Source of the DNA: Porphyridium purpureum
Taxonomy: Eukaryota; Rhodophyta; Bangiophyceae; Porphyridiales; Porphyridiaceae
NCBI GenBank assembly: GCA_008690995.1
Contig: VRMN01000013.1
Span: 124,001 to 188,000 of the forward strand
DNA: 64,000 bases
Direction: 5' to 3'
Positions 35,581-43,837 of this stretch are shown here, in pieces. Below the pieces are notes generated by a model. That model was not told the origin of the DNA and searched no databases. It saw nothing but the letters and a program-made list of their open reading frames with translations. Both the position numbers and the translations under genes were made by a program. Position 1 is the first letter of the stretch. Every line of letters starts with the position of its first letter.

Positions 35581-36475
35581 TGCGCCTCTGTTCTCCGTCA
35601 AAGCCCCACACCACACCAACAGACTTCCAAGCGCTCAACGCTGCGCGCCGAGGGCCACGCTCCGGCCTGCCTGCAGCGCGCACACACGCGCACAGACTCC
35701 AAGCGCTCCGTACGTGTGCACCACCACGCCCCAGAAGAGCCTGACACGGCGTACACACCAGAAGCCTCTCCTCGGGCACCCACGAGAGCGCGAGACACAA
35801 CCTGCGACGCGGTCGTCCAATTCAGCCGCCACGACCGACCTGCGAATGCGAACGAGCGACACCTATCCACCTGCGCGCGAGCGACAGAGAACCTTGTTGG
35901 TGGAGCAGCGCGGCGCACTCTTATACGCGTGCGCGCGTCGCCACCCAGTCGCACACGAGCTACACACACCCACACACGTCGCGACTCCAAGAGGTAATAG
36001 ACGCAACACGCCTGCACACCATGCCCCGCCAAGCAACACCACCGCTGTCCCACTCCATGCGGTTGTGCGCACACACACACACACGTGACACACACTGAAC
36101 ACTACTCCAGCAAGGACTGAACACTATCCCGCGCGCTCCTTGCTGGCGCACGCGCGCGTTTTTCGCCGAGAAACCGCCGGCTTGACACACACACAACACC
36201 GGCTTACATTGTCCCGCCGAAACGCCCACGCCAACGCAGCAACAAGTACAGTGGTGTAAGCAATCGTCCCCCTTACATTTCGAGTCGCAACCCTAAGCGA
36301 GCGCTGAACACCCGAGCGGTACACCTCAGTACAGTGATGTTCAGTGGCGTGCAGTGGAGGACAATAGGTACAGTGATGACCTGTCAAGTATAGTGATGTA
36401 CAGTGAGTGGGTTGGGGTTGAGCGGGGAGAGAAAGAGAGGAGGGGAAGGTGGACGAGGCATGTGGGAGTGGGGGA
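35581..36475. promoter_or_regulatory. Divergent promoter, RBR ligase / TBC Rab-GAP
   Basis: The TBC-proximal part (36240-36410) holds a dense set of promoter words: AAGTACAGTGG near 36246, CAGTACAGTG near 36330, TTCAGTG, GGTACAGTG near 36368, AAGTATAGTG and TGTACAGTG near 36396. A GA-rich leader (36418-36445) precedes the ATG. A CA microsatellite lies at about 36066-36084. Nothing coding is convincing in 35620-36240. Confidence 0.5.
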
Positions 36476-38359
36476 ATGGGGATGGAGTCGATCCTGTCGT
36501 TCGGGCGCGCGGTGCGACTGAACGAAGAGGAATGCGACTGGGATGAATTGGACCGCACCGCCGCGTTGCTGCATGCGCGCTTGGCGTTCACGCGCGCCGT
36601 GTTGCGCCACGACTTGGGCGTCCGTCGCCAAGCCGAGGACAGCGTGTCTGGCGCCGCTGCAGGGTTAGAGTCGAACGATGATGCCGCACGCGGGGAGAGC
36701 CGTCCTGAGAGAAACGATGAGAACGTGCAACTGCACGCGGATGTGCACAGCGCTCTGTCTGGCTGGTGGGCCGCGCTGGACCACGCGAAGCCGCTGCCGC
36801 TCAAGGAGATCTTGCTGCATTATGACGCCATCGAGCGCGACAGACAAGCACAGCATCGCACTGGCGCAGGCGTCCGCACGCCGCGTCGCGGAGAGCCAGT
36901 GTTGCATCGCGCGCTCAGCCTGGAACCTGAACTGGTGCACGAAACACGCGCGTCTCATCTTGACCAAGGCGCCGAACCACCACGAGCACAGGCACGTCCG
37001 GGCACTGGCGCGGCGACATCGCCGCTTCGACCAGTAAGCAATTTCTCGGTTGCAGAGCCACTGTCGGTAGTAGAGCCGTCAGGTGCAGCCCCGCTCGCGG
37101 CGGTGGCGAGCGTGCCGATCGTCGGAAAGAAGCAGTCAGTCCTTCTGATCGAAGACCGAATCAGTAAGCGAAACCCGGGCGAGTCCATGTTAAACGCATA
37201 TGAAAAAGTGCTAAGTGCACCGACAGTCGACTTGGAAGCGCTGCGCAAGCTCGCATGGCACGGCATTCCGCTTAAGTACCGCGCCACGGTATGGAAGCTG
37301 CTGCTCGAGTATGTGCCGGCCTCCGCATCCCGTCGTCCCGACGTTGTCCAGCGAAAGCGCCGAGAATACCAACTGGCTGTTGAGCAGCATTTCGGCGGCT
37401 CTCATGCACACACACGCCGCGCGCAGGGGATTTTGACGCCCAAGGCACCGGCTGCACGAGACCTCGACGTCGGAGGGGCCGCGCACGATCGCAGTATAAA
37501 CGGCAGGCCGAAGGCAGAGCCGTTGTCCCCGATGCGTGATATTTCCAACTCAGTCGCGTCTGAGCAGCCCAATCCGCGCGGTAGTCAGGCGGGGCTGTCC
37601 GAGTACGAGCAGAGCATGCACCGGCAAATTGGACTAGACATTCCTCGCACATGTCCCGGCCAAGCCTTGTTTCACATTGAGAGTGTGCAGGCCTCGTTAG
37701 AACGTGTGCTCTACGTGTGGGCGATGCGGCACCCAGCGTCCGGCTATGTGCAAGGCATGAATGACCTCTTGACGCCGTTCCTGTTTGTGTTCTTTGCAGA
37801 GCAATCGTCGGTTTTGGAGTCCGGGGAGGAGGTGCTCTGCTGGACAAATCTCCAGCATTTATCTGCGAAAGGGCTGGCGGACGCCGAGGCGGACGCCTAC
37901 TGGTGCCTCACTGCCCTGCTCGAGTCGATCCATGACTACTACATCTTTGCGCAGCCCGGCATTCAGAAGCGCGTCCTGATGCTGCAAGAGCTTGTTTCAC
38001 GTGTGCGGCCAGACGTACACGCGCATCTGCTCAGCGAAGGGCTCGACTTTATCCAGTTTGCCTTCCGCTGGATGAATTGCCTGCTTATGCGCGAGCTACC
38101 GTTTGTGCTTATTGTGCGCATTTGGGATACGTATCTGTGCGAGCGCGACGGCTTTGGCGTGTTTCACGTGTACGTGTGCGCCGCGCTTTTGAGTTTCTTT
38201 CACGAAGAGTTACTTTGCAAGGACTTCCAAGATCTCGTGCTCTTTTTGCAAAACCTCCCCACCAAGTCTTGGACGCAGACAGAGCTCGACATGATTCTCT
38301 CGCAGGCATTCATGTGGCGATCATTATTTGACTCCTCGGTTCACTTGCGCGGCGATTGA
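36476..38359 (+). CDS. TBC-domain Rab GTPase-activating protein (GYP1/TBC1D22-like)
   Basis: A 627-residue protein whose C-terminal two-thirds is a TBC domain of the Gyp1/TBC1D22 branch: LRKLAWHGIPLKYRATVWKL, then the dual-finger residues in GLDIPRTCP (Arg, about 391) and SGYVQGMNDLLTPF (Gln, about 426), and LDFIQFAFRWMNCLLMRELP. It stimulates GTP hydrolysis by a Rab, probably at the Golgi by analogy with Gyp1 on Ypt1. An insertion of ~70 residues separates the first TBC helices from the finger block. The N-terminal 200 residues are variable. The start is ATG 36476 (ATG 36482 also possible); the upstream GTG was rejected. Confidence 0.9.
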   Translation: MGMESILSFGRAVRLNEEECDWDELDRTAALLHARLAFTRAVLRHDLGVRRQAEDSVSGAAAGLESNDDAARGESRPERNDENVQLHADVHSALSGWWAALDHAKPLPLKEILLHYDAIERDRQAQHRTGAGVRTPRRGEPVLHRALSLEPELVHETRASHLDQGAEPPRAQARPGTGAATSPLRPVSNFSVAEPLSVVEPSGAAPLAAVASVPIVGKKQSVLLIEDRISKRNPGESMLNAYEKVLSAPTVDLEALRKLAWHGIPLKYRATVWKLLLEYVPASASRRPDVVQRKRREYQLAVEQHFGGSHAHTRRAQGILTPKAPAARDLDVGGAAHDRSINGRPKAEPLSPMRDISNSVASEQPNPRGSQAGLSEYEQSMHRQIGLDIPRTCPGQALFHIESVQASLERVLYVWAMRHPASGYVQGMNDLLTPFLFVFFAEQSSVLESGEEVLCWTNLQHLSAKGLADAEADAYWCLTALLESIHDYYIFAQPGIQKRVLMLQELVSRVRPDVHAHLLSEGLDFIQFAFRWMNCLLMRELPFVLIVRIWDTYLCERDGFGVFHVYVCAALLSFFHEELLCKDFQDLVLFLQNLPTKSWTQTELDMILSQAFMWRSLFDSSVHLRGD

Positions 38360-38844
38360 CTGACAGACGTCCTGACGCACTCATGATCTTGTGTGCTGCC
38401 GTACCGCTTGAGTGGCTGCCTGTTTGGGAAGAAAAATTCGACGACACACAAGGAAAACACGAACACGCCATGTGATCACGTTGCGGCCCCAGTGTGGGGC
38501 TTTTTTTGGGCCAGATGTCATGTTCATGGCGTTAAAAAAGGGAGAGCACAGAAGATCACACACTCCTGCATGAGTCCTGGTGGACGCTTGCAGTGTAGTA
38601 TGTATCATGCGGTGTCGTTGTGGCTGTTCGCGACTGAGCAAAGTTTTCATCGCGCTCGCGGGCGCCGAGCAACCGAGCAGGACTCAGTGAATGTGCGAAT
38701 ATGCAGCCGGAACGCATGGTGTACGTGTGCCGCTCGTGAGTGGAAGCGGAGGACCTCGACATGGGTTTGTCCTCTCTGTCAAGAGACCATGTTCGTGGAT
38801 GTTGGTATTGTACTGTACACGTGTTTTCTTTCGCAAGCTGCTGT
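38360..38844. other. Convergent spacer, nothing recognised
   Basis: Separates the 3' ends of the Rab-GAP and transporter genes. Short overlapping frames only. A lone TGTACTGTACACG near 38809 resembles the promoter words but lies at the 3' end of both genes. Confidence 0.5.
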
Positions 38845-40032
38845 TCATAAGAGATTCTCCTCATAAGTTTCCGCCCGCATCTTTTTCGTCGGGACAGCCG
38901 CGGTGGCCGTGGCTGGGAGCAGGTCTGGGCCTTCTGTTTTGGCTGCGTACGCGCGGCTCATTTTGTAGCTGCGAGTGGCGCGCTCGTACAAAAAGATCCC
39001 AGCGATAGAGAGCAGCACACCCACCAGGTTGATGGGTGTAAGATGCTCGTGCAGAACACCCACCGCGATCACGGGCACCAAGACGCGCTTGAAGATGTTT
39101 GCCACGCTGTAGCTGAGCGGAGAAATGCGGTTGAGCGTCACAAAGGCCAGCTGTGAGGATGCAAAGTTGAGGAGGCCGGCAAGCAGCAACACAACCACTT
39201 GAGCGCGGCTCACGTGGTAGCTTTGGAGCTGCGTGAGGAAGCGTGATCCAAAATGCTCGTTCGAGGCGGCTCCGAAGCCGCGGTATAGCTCGAGTACAGA
39301 GTAAGCCACGACAGCCATGCTGAACGAGATTGCCGAGAGATACACCTGCAACGACTGTGGGTCAATTTTGTCGCGGCCGAACAGAAGCTTGCTGTATATG
39401 TTCTGGCCCGAATTGATGCCTGTTGAGCACGCTGAAGCCAGCAGCCCCTGCACACTGACAAGTAGCATAGCTGCGTCGTTTGCGCTTGCGCCTTTGATTT
39501 CTTCGACAGAAGTGAGGGTCACGCCGAAGACGACGGGTATCATAGTGGTCATGACGCGCGCCGGCGGCACGTGCTTGAACGCGATAAACTCCAGCAGCGC
39601 GCTGAAGATCGGCGCGAGCGAGCGGATCGTATTGAACAGATTGACGCTGATGCGACCCAGCGAGCCGTACTTGAGAACCTCCTTGACCAAGTACGCGGCA
39701 GACAGCGGGACAACGGCTTTCAGCTGTCGTTGAGAAAGGCGCTGCAGCGGCTGGACGCGCAGCACGAGCGTCCATATGGCTCCGTACACGGTCGAACACA
39801 GCAGCAGCCACACAGCGAAAAAATCATCTGACACGCCGCTCGCAGAGAGCGCGTGCTTGGAGTAGAACAGCGACACCAGCGACGAGACCATCCACAGCAC
39901 CAGCATCACGGCCAGCCGCGCGCGCTGCTTGCGCACCACGGCCGCCTCCTCGTCCTCCCCACCGCTGCCGCCTCCTTCATTCCGACTCGCACGCACGGCA
40001 TGTTCCACCTGTGCCCCGCGCACCGCACCCAT
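38845..40032 (-). CDS. Drug/metabolite-family transporter (triose-phosphate / nucleotide-sugar type)
   Basis: A 395-residue protein with about ten hydrophobic helices in the TPT/NST branch of the drug/metabolite transporter superfamily. Characteristic stretches are VKEVLKYGSLGRISVNLFNT, LAPIFSALLEF, VVFGVTLTSVEE, ISPLSYSVANIFKRVLVPV and LVGVLLSIAGIFLYERA, the last two being the family's most conserved end. Family members exchange phosphorylated sugars for phosphate in plastids or carry sugars into ER/Golgi. There is no transit peptide, so an endomembrane location (Sly41-like) is more likely than the plastid envelope. The start is ATG 40032; a GTG at 40041 was rejected. A C/T-rich (GA in the coding sense) leader lies at 40065-40120. 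Confidence 0.88.
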   Translation of the reverse strand: MGAVRGAQVEHAVRASRNEGGGSGGEDEEAAVVRKQRARLAVMLVLWMVSSLVSLFYSKHALSASGVSDDFFAVWLLLCSTVYGAIWTLVLRVQPLQRLSQRQLKAVVPLSAAYLVKEVLKYGSLGRISVNLFNTIRSLAPIFSALLEFIAFKHVPPARVMTTMIPVVFGVTLTSVEEIKGASANDAAMLLVSVQGLLASACSTGINSGQNIYSKLLFGRDKIDPQSLQVYLSAISFSMAVVAYSVLELYRGFGAASNEHFGSRFLTQLQSYHVSRAQVVVLLLAGLLNFASSQLAFVTLNRISPLSYSVANIFKRVLVPVIAVGVLHEHLTPINLVGVLLSIAGIFLYERATRSYKMSRAYAAKTEGPDLLPATATAAVPTKKMRAETYEENLL

Positions 40033-40476
40033 TCCTTGCACGCCCTCACATACATCAATCCAGTCCCCCTCTCCCTCTCTCCCTCTTCTCCGCAGCAGCG
40101 ACCGCCTTTCCCCCCTCTTTCCTGAGCAACCAACTCGGCTCTCTACCTCAAACGGTTTCCCGGCTTAAACGGTTCAAAACCGCCGATCGCTCGCTACCGC
40201 TGTAAGTTTATGTCAGGGCAAGCAGGTACACTGAAAGTGGGGAGTAGGGTACAGTGCGGCAAAGTGGCGTCTGGCGCGGAAGGTACAGCGGTAAAGTACA
40301 GCTGGTTTGTGCGGTGGGCGGCGAGCGCGCGTGGCGCAGCAGAGCGGCGCGACGTGCGAGGAGCGGATGTGCGATGGTTTTGGTTGGAGGCGGAGAGCGG
40401 GGAGCGGGGAGAGAGAGAGAGGGTGTGGGGAAGAGGCCAAAGGGAGGGAGGGCGTGCGTGGGGACGGCGCGGTAGC
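40033..40476. promoter_or_regulatory. Divergent promoter, transporter / cytochrome b5 reductase
   Basis: Pyrimidine-rich on the transporter side (40065-40120). An octamer array CGGTTTCC-CGGCTTAA-ACGGTTCA lies at about 40153-40176 and ends in AAAACCG. GTACAG words follow at about 40227 (GGTACACTG), 40250 (GGTACAGTGC), 40281 (GGTACAGCGG) and 40296 (AGTACAGC). GA-rich leader lies at 40398-40450. An ATG-started extension of the reductase frame to 40210 would translate all of these and is rejected. Confidence 0.6.
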
Positions 40477-41355
40477 ATGGGAGAGGTGTCGATCGAAAGC
40501 GTGATGGAGTACGTCCGGTCCAACCCGAGCGTGGCCATGGGCGTCGTCGTCGCGGCCGTCGTGCTCGTGCTCACGCCGTTTGTGCTGCAGTATCTCCTCG
40601 TCGGGTTCGGCAAGTCGGGCTCCGTCGCCCTGGCCGGGAAAAACGTGCCGAGAAAGTTCATGCTCATCTCGAAGAAGGCCGTCTCGCCAAATACGCGCAT
40701 CTTCCGATTCGCGCTCGAGCACCCAGACCAGAAGCTGGGGCTGTACCTCGGCGGCCACGTGCAGATCGCCGCACAAGTGAACGGAAAGCTAATCAAGCGA
40801 CAGTACACGCCCATCTCCTCGGAAGACGATCACGGATTTTTCGACCTCCTCATCAAGATCTACCCGACGGGCTCGCTCACGCCGTACCTCGAATCGCTTC
40901 GGCCGAATGTCGACGAGGTCAGCTTCACAGGGCCCTCGGGCAAGTTCAAGTACGAGAAGGGACAGGTCACGTCGTTCGGCATGATTGCCGGAGGTACGGG
41001 CCTCACCCCCATGTGGCAGATCTTCACGGCCATTCTCAAGGACCCCACGGATACGTGCAAGGTCTCGCTGATCTATGCAAACGTCTCTGCAGAGGACATT
41101 CTTCTGAAGGCCTCGCTGGACAAACTGGCTGCGGAGCATTCGGACAGATTTAGCGTATACTACGTTTTGAACGAGCCGCCCACTTCATGGAAGAGCGGCG
41201 TGGGTTTTGTATCTGAGGAAATGATCCGGGACCACATTGGCCTTCCGGCCCCCAAGAAGAAGGTGCTCATGTGCGGGCCGCCGCCCATGATTCGCGCCAT
41301 GCGCGCGCACTGCGGTCGCGTGGGATACTCGGATAATGAAATCTTTGGATTCTGA
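40477..41355 (+). CDS. NADH-cytochrome b5 reductase
   Basis: A 292-residue FAD enzyme with an N-terminal membrane anchor (MGVVVAAVVLVLTPFVLQYL). FAD is bound by RQYTPISS (RxYTxxS motif) and by IKIYPTGSLTPYLESL. NADH binding is shown by GGTGLTPMWQ and MCGPPPMI, and the C-terminus ends in GF-type Phe. It passes electrons from NADH to cytochrome b5 for fatty-acid desaturation, sterol synthesis and nitrate-reductase-like chemistry, at the ER or mitochondrial outer membrane. The length equals typical eukaryotic Cb5R. The start at 40477 fits this N-terminus and the promoter words upstream. Confidence 0.93.
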   Translation: MGEVSIESVMEYVRSNPSVAMGVVVAAVVLVLTPFVLQYLLVGFGKSGSVALAGKNVPRKFMLISKKAVSPNTRIFRFALEHPDQKLGLYLGGHVQIAAQVNGKLIKRQYTPISSEDDHGFFDLLIKIYPTGSLTPYLESLRPNVDEVSFTGPSGKFKYEKGQVTSFGMIAGGTGLTPMWQIFTAILKDPTDTCKVSLIYANVSAEDILLKASLDKLAAEHSDRFSVYYVLNEPPTSWKSGVGFVSEEMIRDHIGLPAPKKKVLMCGPPPMIRAMRAHCGRVGYSDNEIFGF

Positions 41356-42087
41356 TTATTGACTCGAGAGCACGCGCGCATAGAATTTAATATATGAGGA
41401 AAGTTTTGTTGATGTGTATTGTCTCAATGGATCCATAAGCACATGTGGCTTTCGTATAGGCACAAGCGCAGCGCGTCCCGCCTGCCACAAGTCGTCTGCA
41501 GCCGACCGATGCGGGGTCCCTTGATGATGACGATGTGCGTGCGCACGCGCCACGACCGCGTGGCGAGGCACGAGCTCTGGACCTGTACGTGGCATGCAGG
41601 ACTCGTCGGCCAGAGAAATTCTTTGCTCCACGCATAGACGGAACAATCTTTAAACTAGCACAGTGAGTTATTAAAAAGCAGCGAATGTCGTGCCGCCAGA
41701 CACTGACCGAGTGGCACACAATTCCTTTCAAATTTGCTCCGAAAATGCAACGGAAAGCGCGCACCAACTGGACTGTCCTCTTCGGTAGATGAATAGCCAT
41801 GTTCATTCCGTGGATAACCTTGTACAGCAGAAGCCCCATAAGCCCGCAAAGTCCAAAATCTTAAATAATCGTCCGCGCCCGGGCAATTTGTGACCCACTT
41901 CAGCCCCAAATGGTTCTGCCGGGAGGCAAGTCCTTCTCATTCTATCCCAGAATCAAGCCAGGAACCTCACAAATTACCGGGACCATACTACCATGAACTC
42001 GCCCATCGAGAAGATCACGACTTTTGAGCACGCGCCTTCTGACAAGAGAAAAAGAAAATAAAAGATCGGCCCGCAGCGAAACGCTGC
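41356..42087. other. Convergent spacer, nothing recognised
   Basis: About 730 bp between the 3' ends of the reductase and the coiled-coil gene. AT-rich near 41388 (likely 3' UTR end). Several short frames are present but none has a recognisable domain, and there are no promoter-word clusters. Confidence 0.5.
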
Positions 42088-43182
42088 CTAGAACAGGAAC
42101 TTTTTCTTCGGTCGGTTCGCGGGGATGTCTGTCTCCTCCGGTTCTGGTACGTACTTCCACTGCGGCTCCTTGACGACCTTTCGCTCCGGTTTCGGGTTGC
42201 TGTATGTTCCCTCAATATCCTCGCACTGCATCGCTTCGTCCCGCGAGCCCGGCAGGCGGTCGACAATGTGCACCTTCTTGGGTACTTGCATGACGGGCAA
42301 CATTGTTTGGGCGTGCAGCTTCATCCACTGCACGGAAACACGAGCGCCCTTCTTCGGCAACACGGCGCAGTGCACATCGCAGTCTGTGCCCTCGGCATTC
42401 CATGAGGCCCATGCGAGCGCACTATCCACAGAGTGATGCGATTTCATCACAGCCTCGATGGTCCCGAGGTCAAACTTGGCCTTCTTCGCGACCTTGTTCG
42501 GGTCGCCGCGTGGCATCGCGCGCTCGCGAGTGATGCGCTCAATTGGAGGCGCCTGTCGCTTGTCCACGTACTCTTTGAGCGCTTCTACCGTCTCGAGTGC
42601 TGCGTTGGCCTCGTGCGCTGCCAGCTCTGCCGCTTGCTGCGCCTGTTTGCATGCTTCGCGGTCAGCAGCAGCCTGGTCTACGGCGCTGCGGGCCTTGGTT
42701 GCGCGCGCCGTTGACTCGACGTGCGTGTTCGCCGCAATCTCACCCACCGCGTCAAATGTGTCTGTATTGACGCTCATCATCACGGGCGCGGAAGTGGCCG
42801 CCGCCATCAATGCGCGCTCCTCGGCCGCCTCCTGCTTCTTCTGCGCGATCTCTTTCTCGAGCTGCGCCATGCGCTTGCGCATGTTCGCCATATCTGCCTC
42901 GTGCTTCGACCTGACCTGCGCCTCGATGGTCACTTGCTGCTGCTCGAGCGCGCTCAGCTTGGCGAGCACGGCGGCCTGCGTGGCGCCGTCGACCGCGGTC
43001 TGCACGCCGGCCAGCGCCGCCACGTGCTCGTTCCGCTTCTCCATCTCCTGCATCAGCAGCGCCTGCGTCGCGCCGTGCTCCTCTGTCGCGCCGTGCGCGC
43101 CCGTCTGCACCTTATCCCGCAGCCCATCTTGATTTGAACCGAGCGTCGCGACGCGGTCCGTGAGGACCTCCAGATCCGACAT
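42088..43182 (-). CDS. Coiled-coil protein of unknown function
   Basis: A 364-residue protein starting MSDLEVLTDRVATLGSNQDG. Residues ~1-135 and ~175-225 are Ala/Gln/Glu-rich with heptad character (MANMRKRMAQLEKEIAQKKQ; AELAAHEANAALETVEALKE), so a long parallel coiled coil is likely. The C-terminal 140 residues are a separate, more globular region with Trp and Cys (SALAWASWNAEGTDCDVHCA) ending in KKKFLF. I recognise no family. The start is ATG 43182, with a C/T-rich (GA-sense) leader at 43300-43370; the GTG-initiated extension was rejected. Confidence 0.7.
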   Translation of the reverse strand: MSDLEVLTDRVATLGSNQDGLRDKVQTGAHGATEEHGATQALLMQEMEKRNEHVAALAGVQTAVDGATQAAVLAKLSALEQQQVTIEAQVRSKHEADMANMRKRMAQLEKEIAQKKQEAAEERALMAAATSAPVMMSVNTDTFDAVGEIAANTHVESTARATKARSAVDQAAADREACKQAQQAAELAAHEANAALETVEALKEYVDKRQAPPIERITRERAMPRGDPNKVAKKAKFDLGTIEAVMKSHHSVDSALAWASWNAEGTDCDVHCAVLPKKGARVSVQWMKLHAQTMLPVMQVPKKVHIVDRLPGSRDEAMQCEDIEGTYSNPKPERKVVKEPQWKYVPEPEETDIPANRPKKKFLF

Positions 43183-43837
43183 GGTCGTGCACACCAGACG
43201 CCACCGCACTCCCGCCCCGCAACACACCCCAAGCACCGCACACTCTCACGCTACCCCCCGCCGCACTCCCCCTCCCGTCCCCTCTCCTCCCCTCACCTCT
43301 CAAACCGCCGCTCCACCTTCTCTCCGTTCCTCTCTCCCTCCTCCCCCTTTGCCCCTTTTCCCCCTTCCCCTCACACGTTCCCACTCGAAACAGCACCCGC
43401 AGCGGCAGCCGCAGTAGGCGCACGAGTCAAAGTCGCCACGCGCACCGTTCATACCAAACCGCGCCACTTTCATACCAAACACGCGCGCGCAGCGCAGCCA
43501 CCATCGCTCGCGCTCGTTTCTGCTATAAATATACGCGCGTGCTAGTAAATCCCACGCGCGCGATGATTTTGATGCCGCACGTGCCCGTACGACACAAGCG
43601 TGGCCGTTTGGGTTTTTTTCTTTTGTTGGTAGGGAGGTACTGCGATAGAATGATATTGAGGTACAGCGCGACGGTATGAACGAAAAGTCGGGCCTATTGG
43701 GCTAGTGGTATTTTTTAGGTATGTTTTCTTGTCTTGAAAAGTGGCGCATGCGTGGACAGTACTTGTGTACAGTTAGCGGTTTGATGGTTAGGCGGTTTGG
43801 GGGTGGGGGCAGCAGCGCTACAGGGAGCGGGAGTGGT
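43183..43837 (-). promoter_or_regulatory. Promoter of the coiled-coil gene
   Basis: GA-sense leader (43300-43370), a TATA-like CTATAAATATA (43523-43533, readable in both directions), GGTACTGC near 43632, GGTACAGCGC near 43658, and then GTGTACAG near 43765. The last runs directly into CGG octamers (AGCGGTTT-GATGGTTA-GGCGGTTT-GGGGGTGG, 43773-43804), which abut the zinc-finger stop codon. So both promoter elements recur even where the flanking genes are in tandem. Confidence 0.5.

Noticed and set aside
35620-36240. Frames of up to 175 codons in the RBR/TBC spacer
   Set aside because: Arg/Thr/His-rich translations of CA-rich low-complexity DNA on both strands, with no motif.
40210-40476. ATG-started N-terminal extension of cytochrome b5 reductase
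   Set aside because: It would translate the GTACAG words and GA leader; the ATG at 40477 gives a normal anchor and family length.
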